Origin: Pseudomonas sp. 30_B
GTDB taxonomy: Bacteria > Pseudomonadota > Gammaproteobacteria > Pseudomonadales > Pseudomonadaceae
DNA: 46,236 nt
NCBI RefSeq assembly: GCF_017491605.1
Contig: NZ_JAFGYY010000021.1
Coordinates: forward strand, 1-46,236
Direction of reading: 5' to 3'
Part shown: positions 1-7,673 of the stretch, piece after piece
Position numbering within the stretch: position 1 is the stretch's first letter
Layout of the letters: each line of letters starts with the position of its first letter
Made by a program: the position numbers and the translations under genes
Notes under the pieces: model-generated
What the model was told of the DNA's origin: nothing
What the model saw: the letters and a program-made list of their open reading frames with translations, nothing else
Database searches by the model: none

Positions 1-127
1 GGTGCTGTATGACGTGTACTTCTGCCATCAACTTTTGCGAACTATCGACCTGAACAGCCCCGACTACGGACCATAATGTGTCAACCATGTCCCCGTACAT
101 GTGTCCATCATGTCTCCGGTCTATACA
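1..127 (+). mobile_element. Insertion sequence end (partial, runs off left edge)
   Basis: A short coding tail (stop at 74-76) is followed by two imperfect 23-bp direct repeats, 76-98 and 99-121, both beginning ATGTGTC and sharing 18 of 23 positions. The sequence then reaches GGTCTATACA at 118-127, so it would end in the CA dinucleotide typical of many insertion sequences. Multiple short repeats at an end are known from IS21- and IS481-like elements, but I cannot fix the family. Base composition is clearly less GC-rich than the neighbouring genes. Just after 127 the DNA becomes the dispersed repeat also found near 36265, which suggests the element inserted into that repeat. The other end lies outside the window, so no target duplication can be checked. 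Confidence 0.5.
2..76 (+). CDS. C-terminal fragment of a probable transposase
   Basis: An open frame enters from the left edge and stops at TAA 74-76, giving the last 24 residues of a protein; the end reads TIDLNSPDYGP. Codons such as TAT, CAT, CAA, CTT and TTG are unlike the GC-rich codon use of the rest of the window. It lies directly inside the repeat-bearing insertion sequence end, so a transposase C-terminus is the natural reading. This rests on context and composition rather than on a recognised domain. The start and most of the gene are outside the window. Confidence 0.4.
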   Translation: MLYDVYFCHQLLRTIDLNSPDYGP

Positions 128-153
128 CCAAACGCCGAAGAAGTAACCAAGAA

Positions 154-430
154 GGCTCGTCCCGACATCCGGCCCCGGCTTCGCCGGGGTCCCCTCCCTC
201 CGGTATCGCTCCGAGGGTCGGCTCGCAAGGGCCGTCCATGGCCCTTCAAGCCTCTCGCGGCATCCATGCCGCTCGCCCCTCTGCGCAATACCTCCACTCG
301 GCCTCCTGACGGGACTCTGCGCGCGCCTGGGACCTTGGCCGCTTCATGCTGGATTGCTCTTCGTAGGATGGTGTGGAGCGAAGCGATACCCACCGCGGCG
401 GATAACACCTTAGGCATTATTCGCCCTACG
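154..430 (+). repeat. Dispersed ~277-bp intergenic repeat, copy A
   Basis: This stretch matches 36265-36539 base for base over most of its length, in the same orientation, with only scattered substitutions. It includes the motif CTCTCGCGGCATCCATGCCG near 252 and ends with a CGTAGG...CCTACG element. I see no credible protein: open frames exist in several frames but none has a ribosome binding site or domain. The left part present in the second copy (GTTTCGCCCCCTCGGGCG) is missing here and is replaced by the insertion sequence end. Confidence 0.8.
362..430. repeat. CGTAGG...CCTACG terminal inverted repeat element
   Basis: A ~69-bp element begins CGTAGGATGG and ends CGCCCTACG, with GCGGATAAC inside. 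Sister copies lie at 5112-5183 and 36473-36539. It looks like a small REP/MITE-type palindromic element. The stretch 431-548 after it holds nothing I can name except the approach to the next gene. Confidence 0.6.
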
Positions 431-548
431 AAAAGCCAAAACATCGCGAACAAAGTCCACTCCCACGCCGTGCCACACCACACGGTCTTCCCTCTTCGTA
501 CGATTGCGATATCCTGCGGCCAGTCTGGTCCCCACCCCAGGAGTCGTC

Positions 549-944
549 ATGCCGTCGTACCGCCTGTTGCTCCCCTTCTCCCTGGCCCTGCTCGCCGGCT
601 GCGCCGGGCAGTCCAAACCCGTGGTCACCCTGGAAGACGCCAGTGACTGCAAACCCCTGAAGCTCCACGAGGGCCAGGAGTTGGTGTTGATCCTGCCGAG
701 CAACCCCACCACCGGGTTCCGCTGGGAAATGCGCAATGCCGCCAATGGCCTGCTGCAAAGCCTCGGCCCCGAGGTCTACAGCAATCCGGAAGACGCGGGC
801 CTGGTCGGCAGTGCCGGCGAATCCACCTGGCGCTTCCGCGTCACCGGCACCGGCGAGGACAAACTGGAACTGGCCTACCGCCGCCCCTGGGAGGCGGAAG
901 TCGCGCCCGCGCAGACCTTCGTCTGCCCCATTGCCGTGCGCTGA
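549..944 (+). CDS. Chagasin-type (MEROPS I42) peptidase inhibitor lipoprotein
   Basis: The predicted 131-residue protein starts at ATG 549; an in-frame earlier start would add 15 residues ahead of the signal peptide. It begins with a lipoprotein signal peptide whose lipobox LLAGC places the lipidated cysteine at residue 18. The mature part carries the two hallmark loops of the I42 family, NPTTGF at 52-57 and RRPWE near the C-terminus, which insert into the active site of papain-like cysteine proteases. The likely role is a membrane-anchored periplasmic inhibitor of cysteine proteases. Its physiological target is unknown. It stands alone upstream of a YhhN gene with a ~110-bp gap. Confidence 0.8.
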   Translation: MPSYRLLLPFSLALLAGCAGQSKPVVTLEDASDCKPLKLHEGQELVLILPSNPTTGFRWEMRNAANGLLQSLGPEVYSNPEDAGLVGSAGESTWRFRVTGTGEDKLELAYRRPWEAEVAPAQTFVCPIAVR

Positions 945-1055
945 GCCGACGCAGCAGAGATCCGGCGCCATAAGCCACTCGCACTGACGCCCTCGGCCTG
1001 TGGCGGCACGGCGCGCTGCGGCAGAGTGGGCGCACATTTCCACGGGAGGGAACCC

Positions 1056-1730
1056 ATGCGCTGGATACTGCTGGCACTCATCGGCGGCATCGCCTACCTG
1101 CTTGCCGTCACCTTCGACCTGCCGCCCCCGCGCATGCTGTGCAAGCCGCTGCCGGTGCTCGCCCTGCTGCTCTGGGTGCTGAGCGCGCCGGCCGACGCCT
1201 ACCGGCGCTGGATCGCAGCGGGCCTGGTGCTGTCGATGCTGGGCGACATCCTCCTGGAATGGCCGGTCAACGCCTTCGTCCCGGGGCTCGCCGCCTTCCT
1301 GCTGGCGCACCTGGCCTATCTGCTTGCCTACCTCGGCGATACCCGCCGCCTGGCCCCGGCGGGCCTGCTGTTCGCCGCCCTGCTCGGTGGCGGCCTGTTC
1401 GTCCTGCTCCATAGCCGGGGGCTCGGGCCGCTGCTGCTGCCGATCGCGCTCTATAGCCTGACCATCAGCTGCATGCTCTGGCGAGCCCTCGCCCGCCTCG
1501 GCTGCGCCGATCTGCCGGCCGCCAGCCGCAACCTCGCCGCGGTCGGCGCCCTGTTGTTCGTCAGTTCCGACGCGATGATCGGCATCAGCCGCTTCGTCAG
1601 CGCCTTCGACGGCTCCTCCTACGCCATCATGCTCACTTACTGGCTGGGCCAGTTCGGCATCGCGGCATCCGTCACAAGTCGTCATCAGGCTCTGCCATAC
1701 TCCCCGGGACAGCCCACTTCCCGAGTCTGA
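1056..1730 (+). CDS. YhhN/TMEM86 family membrane protein (lysoplasmalogenase-like)
   Basis: The 224-residue protein starts at ATG 1056 with a GGGAGGG ribosome binding site at 1044-1050. It is made of about seven to eight hydrophobic segments with short loops. The conserved region GLVLSMLGDILLEW (about residues 56-70) and a later SSDAMIGISRF resemble the acidic motifs of the YhhN family. Animal members hydrolyse the vinyl-ether bond of lysoplasmalogen; bacterial members are poorly characterised, so the enzymatic assignment here is by family only. The next gene starts one base after its stop, so the two are probably co-transcribed. Confidence 0.75.
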   Translation: MRWILLALIGGIAYLLAVTFDLPPPRMLCKPLPVLALLLWVLSAPADAYRRWIAAGLVLSMLGDILLEWPVNAFVPGLAAFLLAHLAYLLAYLGDTRRLAPAGLLFAALLGGGLFVLLHSRGLGPLLLPIALYSLTISCMLWRALARLGCADLPAASRNLAAVGALLFVSSDAMIGISRFVSAFDGSSYAIMLTYWLGQFGIAASVTSRHQALPYSPGQPTSRV

Positions 1731-1731
1731 C

Positions 1732-2481
1732 ATGCTGCGTTTCGCTGTGCCGGCTCTGCTCCTGTGCACCGCACTGATCGCCAGTGCCGAGCCACTGCGC
1801 CTGGCCGGCGACGACTGGTGCCCCTACATCTGCCCGGACAACCCGGACAAACCCGGCTACCTGCTCGAGGCCCTGTCCCGCATTCTCAGCCAGGCTCCGG
1901 CCTTCGAGCCCCTGCCCTGGCCCCGCGCCCTGCAGATGGCCCGCGAGGGCCTGGTGGACGGCGTGGTCGGCGCCTACCCGGAAGAATCGGATGATCTGGT
2001 GATCGGCCGGGAGCCCATCGGCTGGGTGACCATGCGCTTCTATACCCGCGCCGACAGTCCGTGGCACTACCAGGGTCCGGCATCGCTGGACGACCAGTCC
2101 ATCGGCCTCGCTCAGGGCTATTCCTACGGCGCTGAGCTGGACGCCTGGCGCGACAGCCACCTGGACGATCATGAACAGGTGCAGGTACTCAGCGGTGAGC
2201 GGGTACTGGAGCGCAACATCCAGAAGCTGTTGCTCGGGCGCATCAGCGTATTGCTCGAAGACAGCCAGATCGTCGAGCACTATCTTCAGCGTCACCGCCT
2301 GTCCGGGCAGATTCGTGCCGCCGGACAGCTTGCCGATAAACGTCCCATGTACGTCGCACTCAACCCGCGCCTGGAGTCGGTCAGGGAGCGTCTGGACGAG
2401 CTTGACGACGGTCTGCGTGAGTTCCGCCGCGGCGATCAGTGGAAACCGCTGATGCAAGGATATGGAGTGGCTGCGGAATAG
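1732..2481 (+). CDS. Periplasmic solute-binding protein (SBP family 3-like)
   Basis: This 249-residue protein has a cleavable signal peptide (MLRFAVPALLLCTALIASA) and then a sequence typical of the amino-acid-type periplasmic binding fold: LRLAGDDWCPY, GYLLEALSRIL and WPRALQMAREGLVDGVVGAY. Many stand-alone Pseudomonas proteins of this shape are annotated as ABC transporter substrate-binding proteins although no permease or ATPase lies nearby, and none is here. The CPYICPD segment has two cysteines that could form a disulfide in the periplasm. The ligand cannot be predicted. The start follows the stop of the YhhN gene by one base. Confidence 0.75.
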   Translation: MLRFAVPALLLCTALIASAEPLRLAGDDWCPYICPDNPDKPGYLLEALSRILSQAPAFEPLPWPRALQMAREGLVDGVVGAYPEESDDLVIGREPIGWVTMRFYTRADSPWHYQGPASLDDQSIGLAQGYSYGAELDAWRDSHLDDHEQVQVLSGERVLERNIQKLLLGRISVLLEDSQIVEHYLQRHRLSGQIRAAGQLADKRPMYVALNPRLESVRERLDELDDGLREFRRGDQWKPLMQGYGVAAE

Positions 2482-2567
2482 CCTTCCGAGGCGTGAGAAA
2501 AGTCCGGCACAGCGCTTGGGCATCGGCTATAGATCAATTACAAGAGACTGCGATTAAGGGGAGCTCC

Positions 2568-3140
2568 ATGCGTGCAGTAGTTCGCTCGATGATGTTGCTG
2601 GGGGCGTACATGATGCTCTCGGCGTGTGGCAGCCTGCTGCCCAGCGAACGTGCGGAAGTGCAGTCACCTTTCCTGGACTACCAGGATGCACAGAGCCGCT
2701 TCAACCAGGTCGAGACGGGCAAGACCACCAAGTCGCAGCTCTACGCACTGGGATTCGACCCGCTGTCCCAGGGCAACGCCAAGATGCTCTCGTTCATCGA
2801 CGTGCGGCTGATGTTCGTACAACCCAACATTCCCATCGACTACCTGCCTGACGGCCTGATCACCTGCCTGCAGGCCAAGGATCGCTGCGTCGGCTACGCC
2901 TTCGACTTCAGCAAGACCGACAGCCAGCGGGTGGGCAGTTTCTGGGCGGACATCTTCAACTTCCGCAAGCGCCGGGAAGTCCAGGGGTGGTCGTTCCGCC
3001 CGGTGTTCGTGCTGATCGACGACGTGGTGGTGCACAAGACCAGCAACGGCGAGCCGAACATCCGCCGCCGGGAAGACAAGAAGAATCCGCTCGGCCCGCT
3101 GCAGGGCGCCGGCGAATACTTCTCCGACCAGCTCAAGTGA
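2568..3140 (+). CDS. Lipoprotein of unknown function
   Basis: The start is ATG 2568 with AAGGGGAG at 2556-2563. The 190-residue product has a lipoprotein signal peptide ending LSAC (cysteine 20). The rest is soluble, with a two-cysteine segment (LITCLQAKDRC) and a lysine/arginine-rich tail (IRRREDKKNPLGP). I do not recognise a functional domain. The 86-bp gap before it and its own strong ribosome binding site suggest it may be transcribed separately from the solute-binding gene. It is followed by the cmoA promoter region. Confidence 0.7.
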   Translation: MRAVVRSMMLLGAYMMLSACGSLLPSERAEVQSPFLDYQDAQSRFNQVETGKTTKSQLYALGFDPLSQGNAKMLSFIDVRLMFVQPNIPIDYLPDGLITCLQAKDRCVGYAFDFSKTDSQRVGSFWADIFNFRKRREVQGWSFRPVFVLIDDVVVHKTSNGEPNIRRREDKKNPLGPLQGAGEYFSDQLK

Positions 3141-3157
3141 CCCTTATCGGCTGAAGC

Positions 3158-3186
3158 TTGGGCGCACCCGGCGCCTCGGCTACAAT
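3158..3186 (+). promoter_or_regulatory. Candidate sigma-70 promoter of cmoAB
   Basis: TTGGGC at 3158-3163 and TACAAT at 3181-3186 are separated by 17 bp. The -10 matches five of six consensus bases; the -35 matches three. A GC-rich hairpin (GCGCGCCC 3187-3194 / GGGCGCGC 3204-3211) would lie at the start of the transcript. Confidence 0.5.
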
Positions 3187-3253
3187 GCGCGCCCCGGCAG
3201 ACCGGGCGCGCCGCGCCCTGTTGCCTGTTCAGCGTAACGAGGCCCCATCCAGC

Positions 3254-3994
3254 GTGAGCGAATCCGACCGCATCTTCGCCCAGCCGCAAGCCCAGGTTCC
3301 CGACTTCACCTTCAACGAGGACGTGGTGCGCGTCTTCCCGGACATGATCAAGCGATCGGTGCCGGGCTACCCCACCATCGTCGAGAACATCGGTGTGCTC
3401 GGCGCGCGCTTTGCCGCCCCGAACAGCATCCTGTATGACCTCGGCTGTTCGCTGGGCGCCGTGACCCAGGCGCTGCGCCGCCACGTGAAGACCGAAGGCT
3501 GCCGCGTCATCGGCGTCGACAACTCCGCACCGATGATCGAACGCTGCGGCGAATACCTGCGCGCCCAGGACGCCATGCACCAGGAACTGCTGCCGGTCGA
3601 GCTGATCGAGGCGGACATCCTCAACCTGGACCTCAAGCCCTGCTCGCTGATCGCGCTGAACTTCACCCTGCAGTTCATCGCCCCCGAACAACGCCTGGCG
3701 TTGCTCACCCGCCTACACAGCGCCCTGCTGCCCGGCGGCTCGCTGATCCTCTCGGAAAAACTGCGCTTCGCCGACGAGCAGGAGCACGAACTGCTCACCG
3801 ACCTGCACATCGACTTCAAGCGCGCCAATGGCTACAGCGAACTGGAAATCGCCCAGAAACGCACCGCCATCGAGAACGTCATGCGCCCCGACACCCTGGA
3901 GACCCACCGCGAGCGCCTGCTGGCTGCCGGCTTCTCCAAGGTCGTGCCCTGGTTCCAGTGCCTCAACTTCGCTTCCCTGATTGCCCTGCCATGA
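3254..3994 (+). CDS. cmoA: Carboxy-S-adenosyl-L-methionine synthase CmoA
   Basis: CmoA converts S-adenosylmethionine and prephenate to carboxy-SAM, the donor used to modify uridine 34 of several tRNAs. The GTG at 3254 gives 246 residues beginning VSESDRIFAQP, the family's usual start; the frame is open further upstream but the added residues look unrelated. The class I methyltransferase fold is visible: glycine motif ILYDLGCSLGAVT (about residues 60-72), then VIGVDNSAPMIERC, then LIALNFTLQFI. The stop overlaps the start of cmoB (ATGA at 3991-3994), so the two are translationally coupled. Confidence 0.93.
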   Translation: MSESDRIFAQPQAQVPDFTFNEDVVRVFPDMIKRSVPGYPTIVENIGVLGARFAAPNSILYDLGCSLGAVTQALRRHVKTEGCRVIGVDNSAPMIERCGEYLRAQDAMHQELLPVELIEADILNLDLKPCSLIALNFTLQFIAPEQRLALLTRLHSALLPGGSLILSEKLRFADEQEHELLTDLHIDFKRANGYSELEIAQKRTAIENVMRPDTLETHRERLLAAGFSKVVPWFQCLNFASLIALP

Positions 3995-4959
3995 TCGAAC
4001 GCTTCGACCTCGACCGCCTGAGCCTTGAACTGGCCGGCACGCCACTGGAATCCTGGGCCGCTTCCCTGCCCGCACAACTGGGCGCGAAGGTCGAGGATGG
4101 TCACGGCGACCTGGAACGCTGGCTGGCGGCGGTGGATCGCCTGCCGGAGCTGCACGCCGCGGCCGTCGAACTGCGTGAGCGCTTCAACCTCGAAGGCGCC
4201 TGCGACGAGGACACCCGTGCGCAGCTCAAACTGGCTCTGCAAGGGCTGATTCCGTGGCGCAAGGGCCCGTTCAATCTGTTCGGCGTGCACATTGACACCG
4301 AATGGCGCTCGGACTGGAAATGGGAGCGCGTCTCGCCGCACATCGACCTGGCGGGCAAGCGCATACTCGATGTCGGCTGCGGCAACGGCTACTACCAGTG
4401 GCGCATGCTCGGCGCCGGCGCGCGCAGCGTGGTGGGCGTGGACCCGAACTGGCTGTTCTTCTGCCAGTTCCTGGCCATGAAGCGCTACCTGCCTGACCTG
4501 CCGGCCTGGCACCTGCCCTTCGCCCTGGAAGACCTGCCCGAGAAGCTGGAAGGCTTCGACACGGTGTTCTCCATGGGCGTGCTCTACCACCGCCGCTCGC
4601 CCATCGACCACCTGCTGGCGCTCAAGGACTGCCTGCGCCGTGGCGGCGAGCTGGTGCTGGAAACCCTGGTGGTGGAAGGCGACGTGAATACCGTGCTGGT
4701 GCCCGAGGACCGCTATGCGCAGATGCGCAACGTGTGGTTCCTGCCGTCGGTGCCGGCGCTGGAGCTGTGGCTTCGCCGCGCGGGCTTCACCGATGTGCGC
4801 AGCGTGGACATCAGCCGCACCTCGGTGGAAGAACAACGCGCCACCGAGTGGATGCGCTATCAGTCGCTGCCGGACTTCCTCGATCCGCACGACCACAGCC
4901 GTACCGTCGAAGGCCTGCCGGCGCCGCTGCGCGCCACGCTGGTAGCGCGCAAGCCCTGA
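3991..4959 (+). CDS. cmoB: tRNA U34 carboxymethyltransferase CmoB
   Basis: CmoB transfers the carboxymethyl group of carboxy-SAM to 5-hydroxyuridine 34 to make cmo5U, which widens wobble decoding. The 322-residue length matches the family. The N-terminal region is helical and carries the conserved PWRKGPFNLFGV (about residues 90-101). The SAM-binding core follows with ILDVGCGNGYYQW, VVGVDPNWLF and SMGVLYHRRSP, then FLPSVPALELWLRRAGF towards the C-terminus. Its ATG lies inside the cmoA stop. Nothing looks truncated. Confidence 0.94.
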   Translation: MIERFDLDRLSLELAGTPLESWAASLPAQLGAKVEDGHGDLERWLAAVDRLPELHAAAVELRERFNLEGACDEDTRAQLKLALQGLIPWRKGPFNLFGVHIDTEWRSDWKWERVSPHIDLAGKRILDVGCGNGYYQWRMLGAGARSVVGVDPNWLFFCQFLAMKRYLPDLPAWHLPFALEDLPEKLEGFDTVFSMGVLYHRRSPIDHLLALKDCLRRGGELVLETLVVEGDVNTVLVPEDRYAQMRNVWFLPSVPALELWLRRAGFTDVRSVDISRTSVEEQRATEWMRYQSLPDFLDPHDHSRTVEGLPAPLRATLVARKP

Positions 4960-4975
4960 CGGGTGGTTACTGGAT

Positions 4976-5040
4976 CCCCGCGTTCGCGGGGATGACGATC
5001 GAGGCCGACGAGCCTGATACGTCGCTCCCGCGAACGCGGG
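4976..5040. repeat. Pair of palindromic intergenic repeats
   Basis: CCCCGCGTTCGCGGGG at 4976-4991 and CCCGCGAACGCGGG at 5027-5040 are two hairpins within 65 bp, flanked by GGATGACG / CGTCGC. Sequences of this kind are scattered in many proteobacterial intergenic regions. They lie between the convergent cmoB and pdxJ and may end transcription from either side, although neither has a T-run. Confidence 0.6.
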
Positions 5041-5111
5041 ACGCGGCCCCATCGCGAACAGCGCTTGCGCTGGCCCGAAGGGGGATCATCCAGAAACGAC
5101 TGCCGGCGAGG

Positions 5112-5183
5112 CGTAGGGCGCATAACGCCCAAGGCGTTTCCGCCATGGCGGCGGATAACCCGTTCCGGGTTATGCGCCCTACG
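5112..5183. repeat. CGTAGG...CCTACG terminal inverted repeat element
   Basis: The element starts CGTAGGGCGCATAACGCCC and ends GTTATGCGCCCTACG, so its ends are long inverted repeats of each other, with GCGGCGGATAAC in the middle. It is the most symmetrical of the three copies in the window (others at 362-430 and 36473-36539). It lies downstream of the pdxJ stop, in the convergent gap. Confidence 0.7.
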
Positions 5184-5202
5184 ATGTCGAATCAGACCGC
5201 GA

Positions 5203-5946
5203 TCAGCGATTCGCCGCCGCCACGATCAGCGCCTTCATCTCCGCCACCGCCTGCTTGAAGCCCACGAACAGCGCGTGAGCAACGATGGCGTGGCCGATGT
5301 TCAGCTCGTTGATCCCGGCAATCGCCGCCACCGGCTCGGCGTTATGGTAGTGCAGGCCATGACCGGCATTGACGATCAGCCCGTGGGACAGGCCGAACTC
5401 CACGCCATCACGGATGCGCGCCAGTTCATGAGCGGCTTCGGCGGGGTTGTGGGCGTCGGCGTAGCGGCCGGTGTGCAGCTCTACAGCCGGGGCGCCGACA
5501 CGTGCCGAGGCTTCAATCTGACGCTGGTCCGGATCGATGAACAGCGACACCTCGCAGCCCGCGGCAGCAAGGCGCTGCACCGCTTCGCGAATACGCGCTT
5601 CCTGGCCGGCGACGTCCAGGCCACCTTCGGTGGTCAGTTCCTGGCGGGTTTCCGGAACCAGGCAGACGTGGGCCGGGCGGATGATTTCGGCAAACTTCAT
5701 CATCTCCTCGGTGACGCCCATCTCGAAGTTCATGCGGGTCTGCAGCACTTCGGCGAGCACGCGCACGTCGCGGTCCTGGATGTGCCGGCGGTCCTCGCGC
5801 AGGTGCACGGTGATGCCGTCGGCGCCGGCTTCCTCGGCGTCCAGCGCGGCTTTCACCGGGTCGGGATAGCGGGTGCCGCGGGCCTGGCGCAGGGTAGCAA
5901 CGTGGTCGATGTTCACGCCGAGCAGGATACGGTTGGCTTCAGTCAC
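5203..5946 (-). CDS. pdxJ: Pyridoxine 5'-phosphate synthase PdxJ
   Basis: PdxJ condenses 1-deoxyxylulose 5-phosphate with 3-amino-1-hydroxyacetone 1-phosphate to form pyridoxine 5'-phosphate, the last ring-forming step of vitamin B6 synthesis. The 247-residue protein shows the family's start LLGVNIDHVATLRQARGT, then DGITVHLREDRRHIQDRDV, TEGGLDVAG and GLIVNAGHGLHYHN, all phosphate- or metal-binding segments of the TIM barrel. The start is GTG at 5946, overlapping the recO stop by 8 bp, so translation is probably coupled. It is the last gene of the lepA-pdxJ row. Confidence 0.95.
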   Translation of the reverse strand: MTEANRILLGVNIDHVATLRQARGTRYPDPVKAALDAEEAGADGITVHLREDRRHIQDRDVRVLAEVLQTRMNFEMGVTEEMMKFAEIIRPAHVCLVPETRQELTTEGGLDVAGQEARIREAVQRLAAAGCEVSLFIDPDQRQIEASARVGAPAVELHTGRYADAHNPAEAAHELARIRDGVEFGLSHGLIVNAGHGLHYHNAEPVAAIAGINELNIGHAIVAHALFVGFKQAVAEMKALIVAAANR

Positions 5947-6643
5947 GGGAGTTGTCCTTGCGATTCATGAATAACTCGCGGCTGACCAGCGGTCGGCCGC
6001 CAAGATGGGGCGCCAGGGCCTGGCGCATCAGGCGCTTGGCCGCCGCCAGAGCGCCCGGAGCGCTCCAGTCGGCCTCGGCCATCGCCAGCAGATCGGCACC
6101 GTGGAACAGCCCCGGCTGCAGGCTGCCGACCGGCTCGAGGCCCGAGTCCGGCAGCAGGCGGTAAAGGCCATCGGGGGCCACCGGTTGACCGACGATATCG
6201 CTGTCCAGGGAGAAACCATACCCCAGCTCGTCCAGCAGCCGCCATTCGAAGGCGCGCAACAGCGGCTCCAGCGGCCGTCCGGCGGCCAGCAGTGGCAAGG
6301 TGGCCTGATAGTGGTCGAACAGCGCCGGATGCGGGTCTTCCGCCGGCAACAGGCGAATCATCAGCTCGTTCAGGTACAGGCCGCTGAACAGCGCTTCGCC
6401 GCTCAGCAGGTTGGGAATACCGTTGGCCTCAAGGCGCACGACGTTCTTCAGGTCGCTGCGCCCGCGGAATTCGGCTTCCAGCGGCACGAAGGGCCGAGCC
6501 AGTGCACCGGCCTTGCCCCGTGCGCCGCGCAGTACGGCCCGCAGCCGGCCTTGCGGCGTGAGGAAGTCCACCAGTGCGCTGGTTTCCTTGTAGGCACGGC
6601 TGTGCAGGACGAAAGCGGGTTGGGCGGGAGAAGCGAGGCTCAT
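5939..6643 (-). CDS. recO: DNA repair protein RecO
   Basis: RecO anneals single strands and, with RecR, loads RecA on SSB-coated DNA in the RecFOR pathway. The 234-residue protein begins with the OB-fold region (FVLHSRAYKETSALVDFLTPQ) followed by GRLRAVLRGARG, and the helical C-terminal half includes YLNELMIRLLPAEDPH. It lacks an obvious cysteine zinc cluster, as many proteobacterial RecO proteins do. An 88-bp gap with a hairpin separates it from era, so it may receive only part of the era transcript. Confidence 0.92.
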   Translation of the reverse strand: MSLASPAQPAFVLHSRAYKETSALVDFLTPQGRLRAVLRGARGKAGALARPFVPLEAEFRGRSDLKNVVRLEANGIPNLLSGEALFSGLYLNELMIRLLPAEDPHPALFDHYQATLPLLAAGRPLEPLLRAFEWRLLDELGYGFSLDSDIVGQPVAPDGLYRLLPDSGLEPVGSLQPGLFHGADLLAMAEADWSAPGALAAAKRLMRQALAPHLGGRPLVSRELFMNRKDNSRD

Positions 6644-6702
6644 GGCGCTGCGCCTGGAGTGGGAATCGGGAGACGGGCGCGCTCAGGCGCCCGAAGGGTG
6701 CG

Positions 6703-6722
6703 CCCCGCGAAAGCTCGCGGGG
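6703..6722 (-). terminator. Strong hairpin between era and recO
   Basis: CCCCGCGA (6703-6710), loop AAGC, TCGCGGGG (6715-6722) form a perfect 8-bp GC-rich stem with a tight loop, 10 bases after the era stop. There is no T-run on the minus strand, so it may act as an attenuator or an mRNA stabiliser rather than a full terminator. Confidence 0.5.
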
Positions 6723-6731
6723 CGTTGCGGC

Positions 6732-7673
6732 TCAGAGGTCGCCGTAGCCCAGCGAACGCAGCGCGCGCTCGTCGTCGGACCAGCCGCCCTTCACTTTCAC
6801 CCAGAGGTTGAGCATGACCTTGGAGTCGAATAGCACTTCCATGTCCTTGCGCGCGTTCTGGCCGATGCTTTTGATGCGCTCGCCCTTCTCGCCGATGATG
6901 ATCTTCTTCTGGCCGTCGCGTTCCACCAGGATCAGTGCATGGATGTGCAGGATCGGACCGTCCTGCTTGAACTCTTCGATCTCCACGGTGACCTGGTACG
7001 GCAGCTCGGCGCCCAGCTGGCGCATGATCTTCTCGCGCACCAGTTCGGCGGCGAGGAAACGGCTGCTGCGGTCGGTGATCTGGTCTTCCGGGAAGAAGTG
7101 CTCGCTCTCCGGCAGGCGCTCGGCGACCAGGCCTTCCAGCACGTCGAGGTTCTGCCCGTGCTGGGCGGAAATCGGCACGACTTCGGCGTTGGGCAACTGT
7201 TCGGCCAGCCACTGCAGGTGCGGCAGCAGCTCGCCCTTGTCTTCCATGCGGTCGACCTTGTTCACCGCCAGCAGGACCGGGCAGCTCACGTACTTGACCT
7301 TGTCGTAGACCATCTGGTCCTCGTCGGTCCAGCGGTTGCGGTCGACGACGAAGATCACCACGTCGACATCCTTCAGCGCGGCGCTGGCCGAACGGTTCAT
7401 GTAGCGGTTGAGCGCCTTGTCGTTGTCCTTGTGCAGGCCGGGGGTGTCGACGTACACCGCCTGCACGTCACCCTCGGTCTTGATACCCAGCAGGGTATGA
7501 CGGGTGGTCTGCGGCTTGCGCGAGGTGATCGCCAGCTTCTGCCCGAGGATGTGGTTGAGCAGGGTCGACTTGCCTACGTTGGGGCGGCCGACGATGGCGA
7601 CGTAACCGCAACGAACGGCTCCTGCTTCATCGTGCTCGGATGGGTCGTGCTGGTCTTGCTCGTGCTCACTCAT
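6732..7673 (-). CDS. era: GTPase Era
   Basis: Era is the essential GTPase that binds 16S rRNA and assists 30S subunit maturation. The chosen ATG at 7673 gives 313 residues; earlier in-frame starts would run deep into rnc. Visible motifs are G1 GRPNVGKS (29-36), G3 DTPG (76-79), G4 NKVD and G5 SAQ, followed by a C-terminal KH domain with IIGEKGERIKSIG. An unusual acidic, histidine-rich N-terminal extension of about 20 residues precedes the G domain. The start overlaps the end of rnc by 8 bp, the classic rnc-era coupling. Confidence 0.96.
   Translation of the reverse strand: MSEHEQDQHDPSEHDEAGAVRCGYVAIVGRPNVGKSTLLNHILGQKLAITSRKPQTTRHTLLGIKTEGDVQAVYVDTPGLHKDNDKALNRYMNRSASAALKDVDVVIFVVDRNRWTDEDQMVYDKVKYVSCPVLLAVNKVDRMEDKGELLPHLQWLAEQLPNAEVVPISAQHGQNLDVLEGLVAERLPESEHFFPEDQITDRSSRFLAAELVREKIMRQLGAELPYQVTVEIEEFKQDGPILHIHALILVERDGQKKIIIGEKGERIKSIGQNARKDMEVLFDSKVMLNLWVKVKGGWSDDERALRSLGYGDL

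Noticed and set aside
154..430. Short open frames in the dispersed repeat as small proteins
   Set aside because: They occur in several frames at once, lack ribosome binding sites, and the repeat copies do not favour synonymous changes in any one frame by eye.
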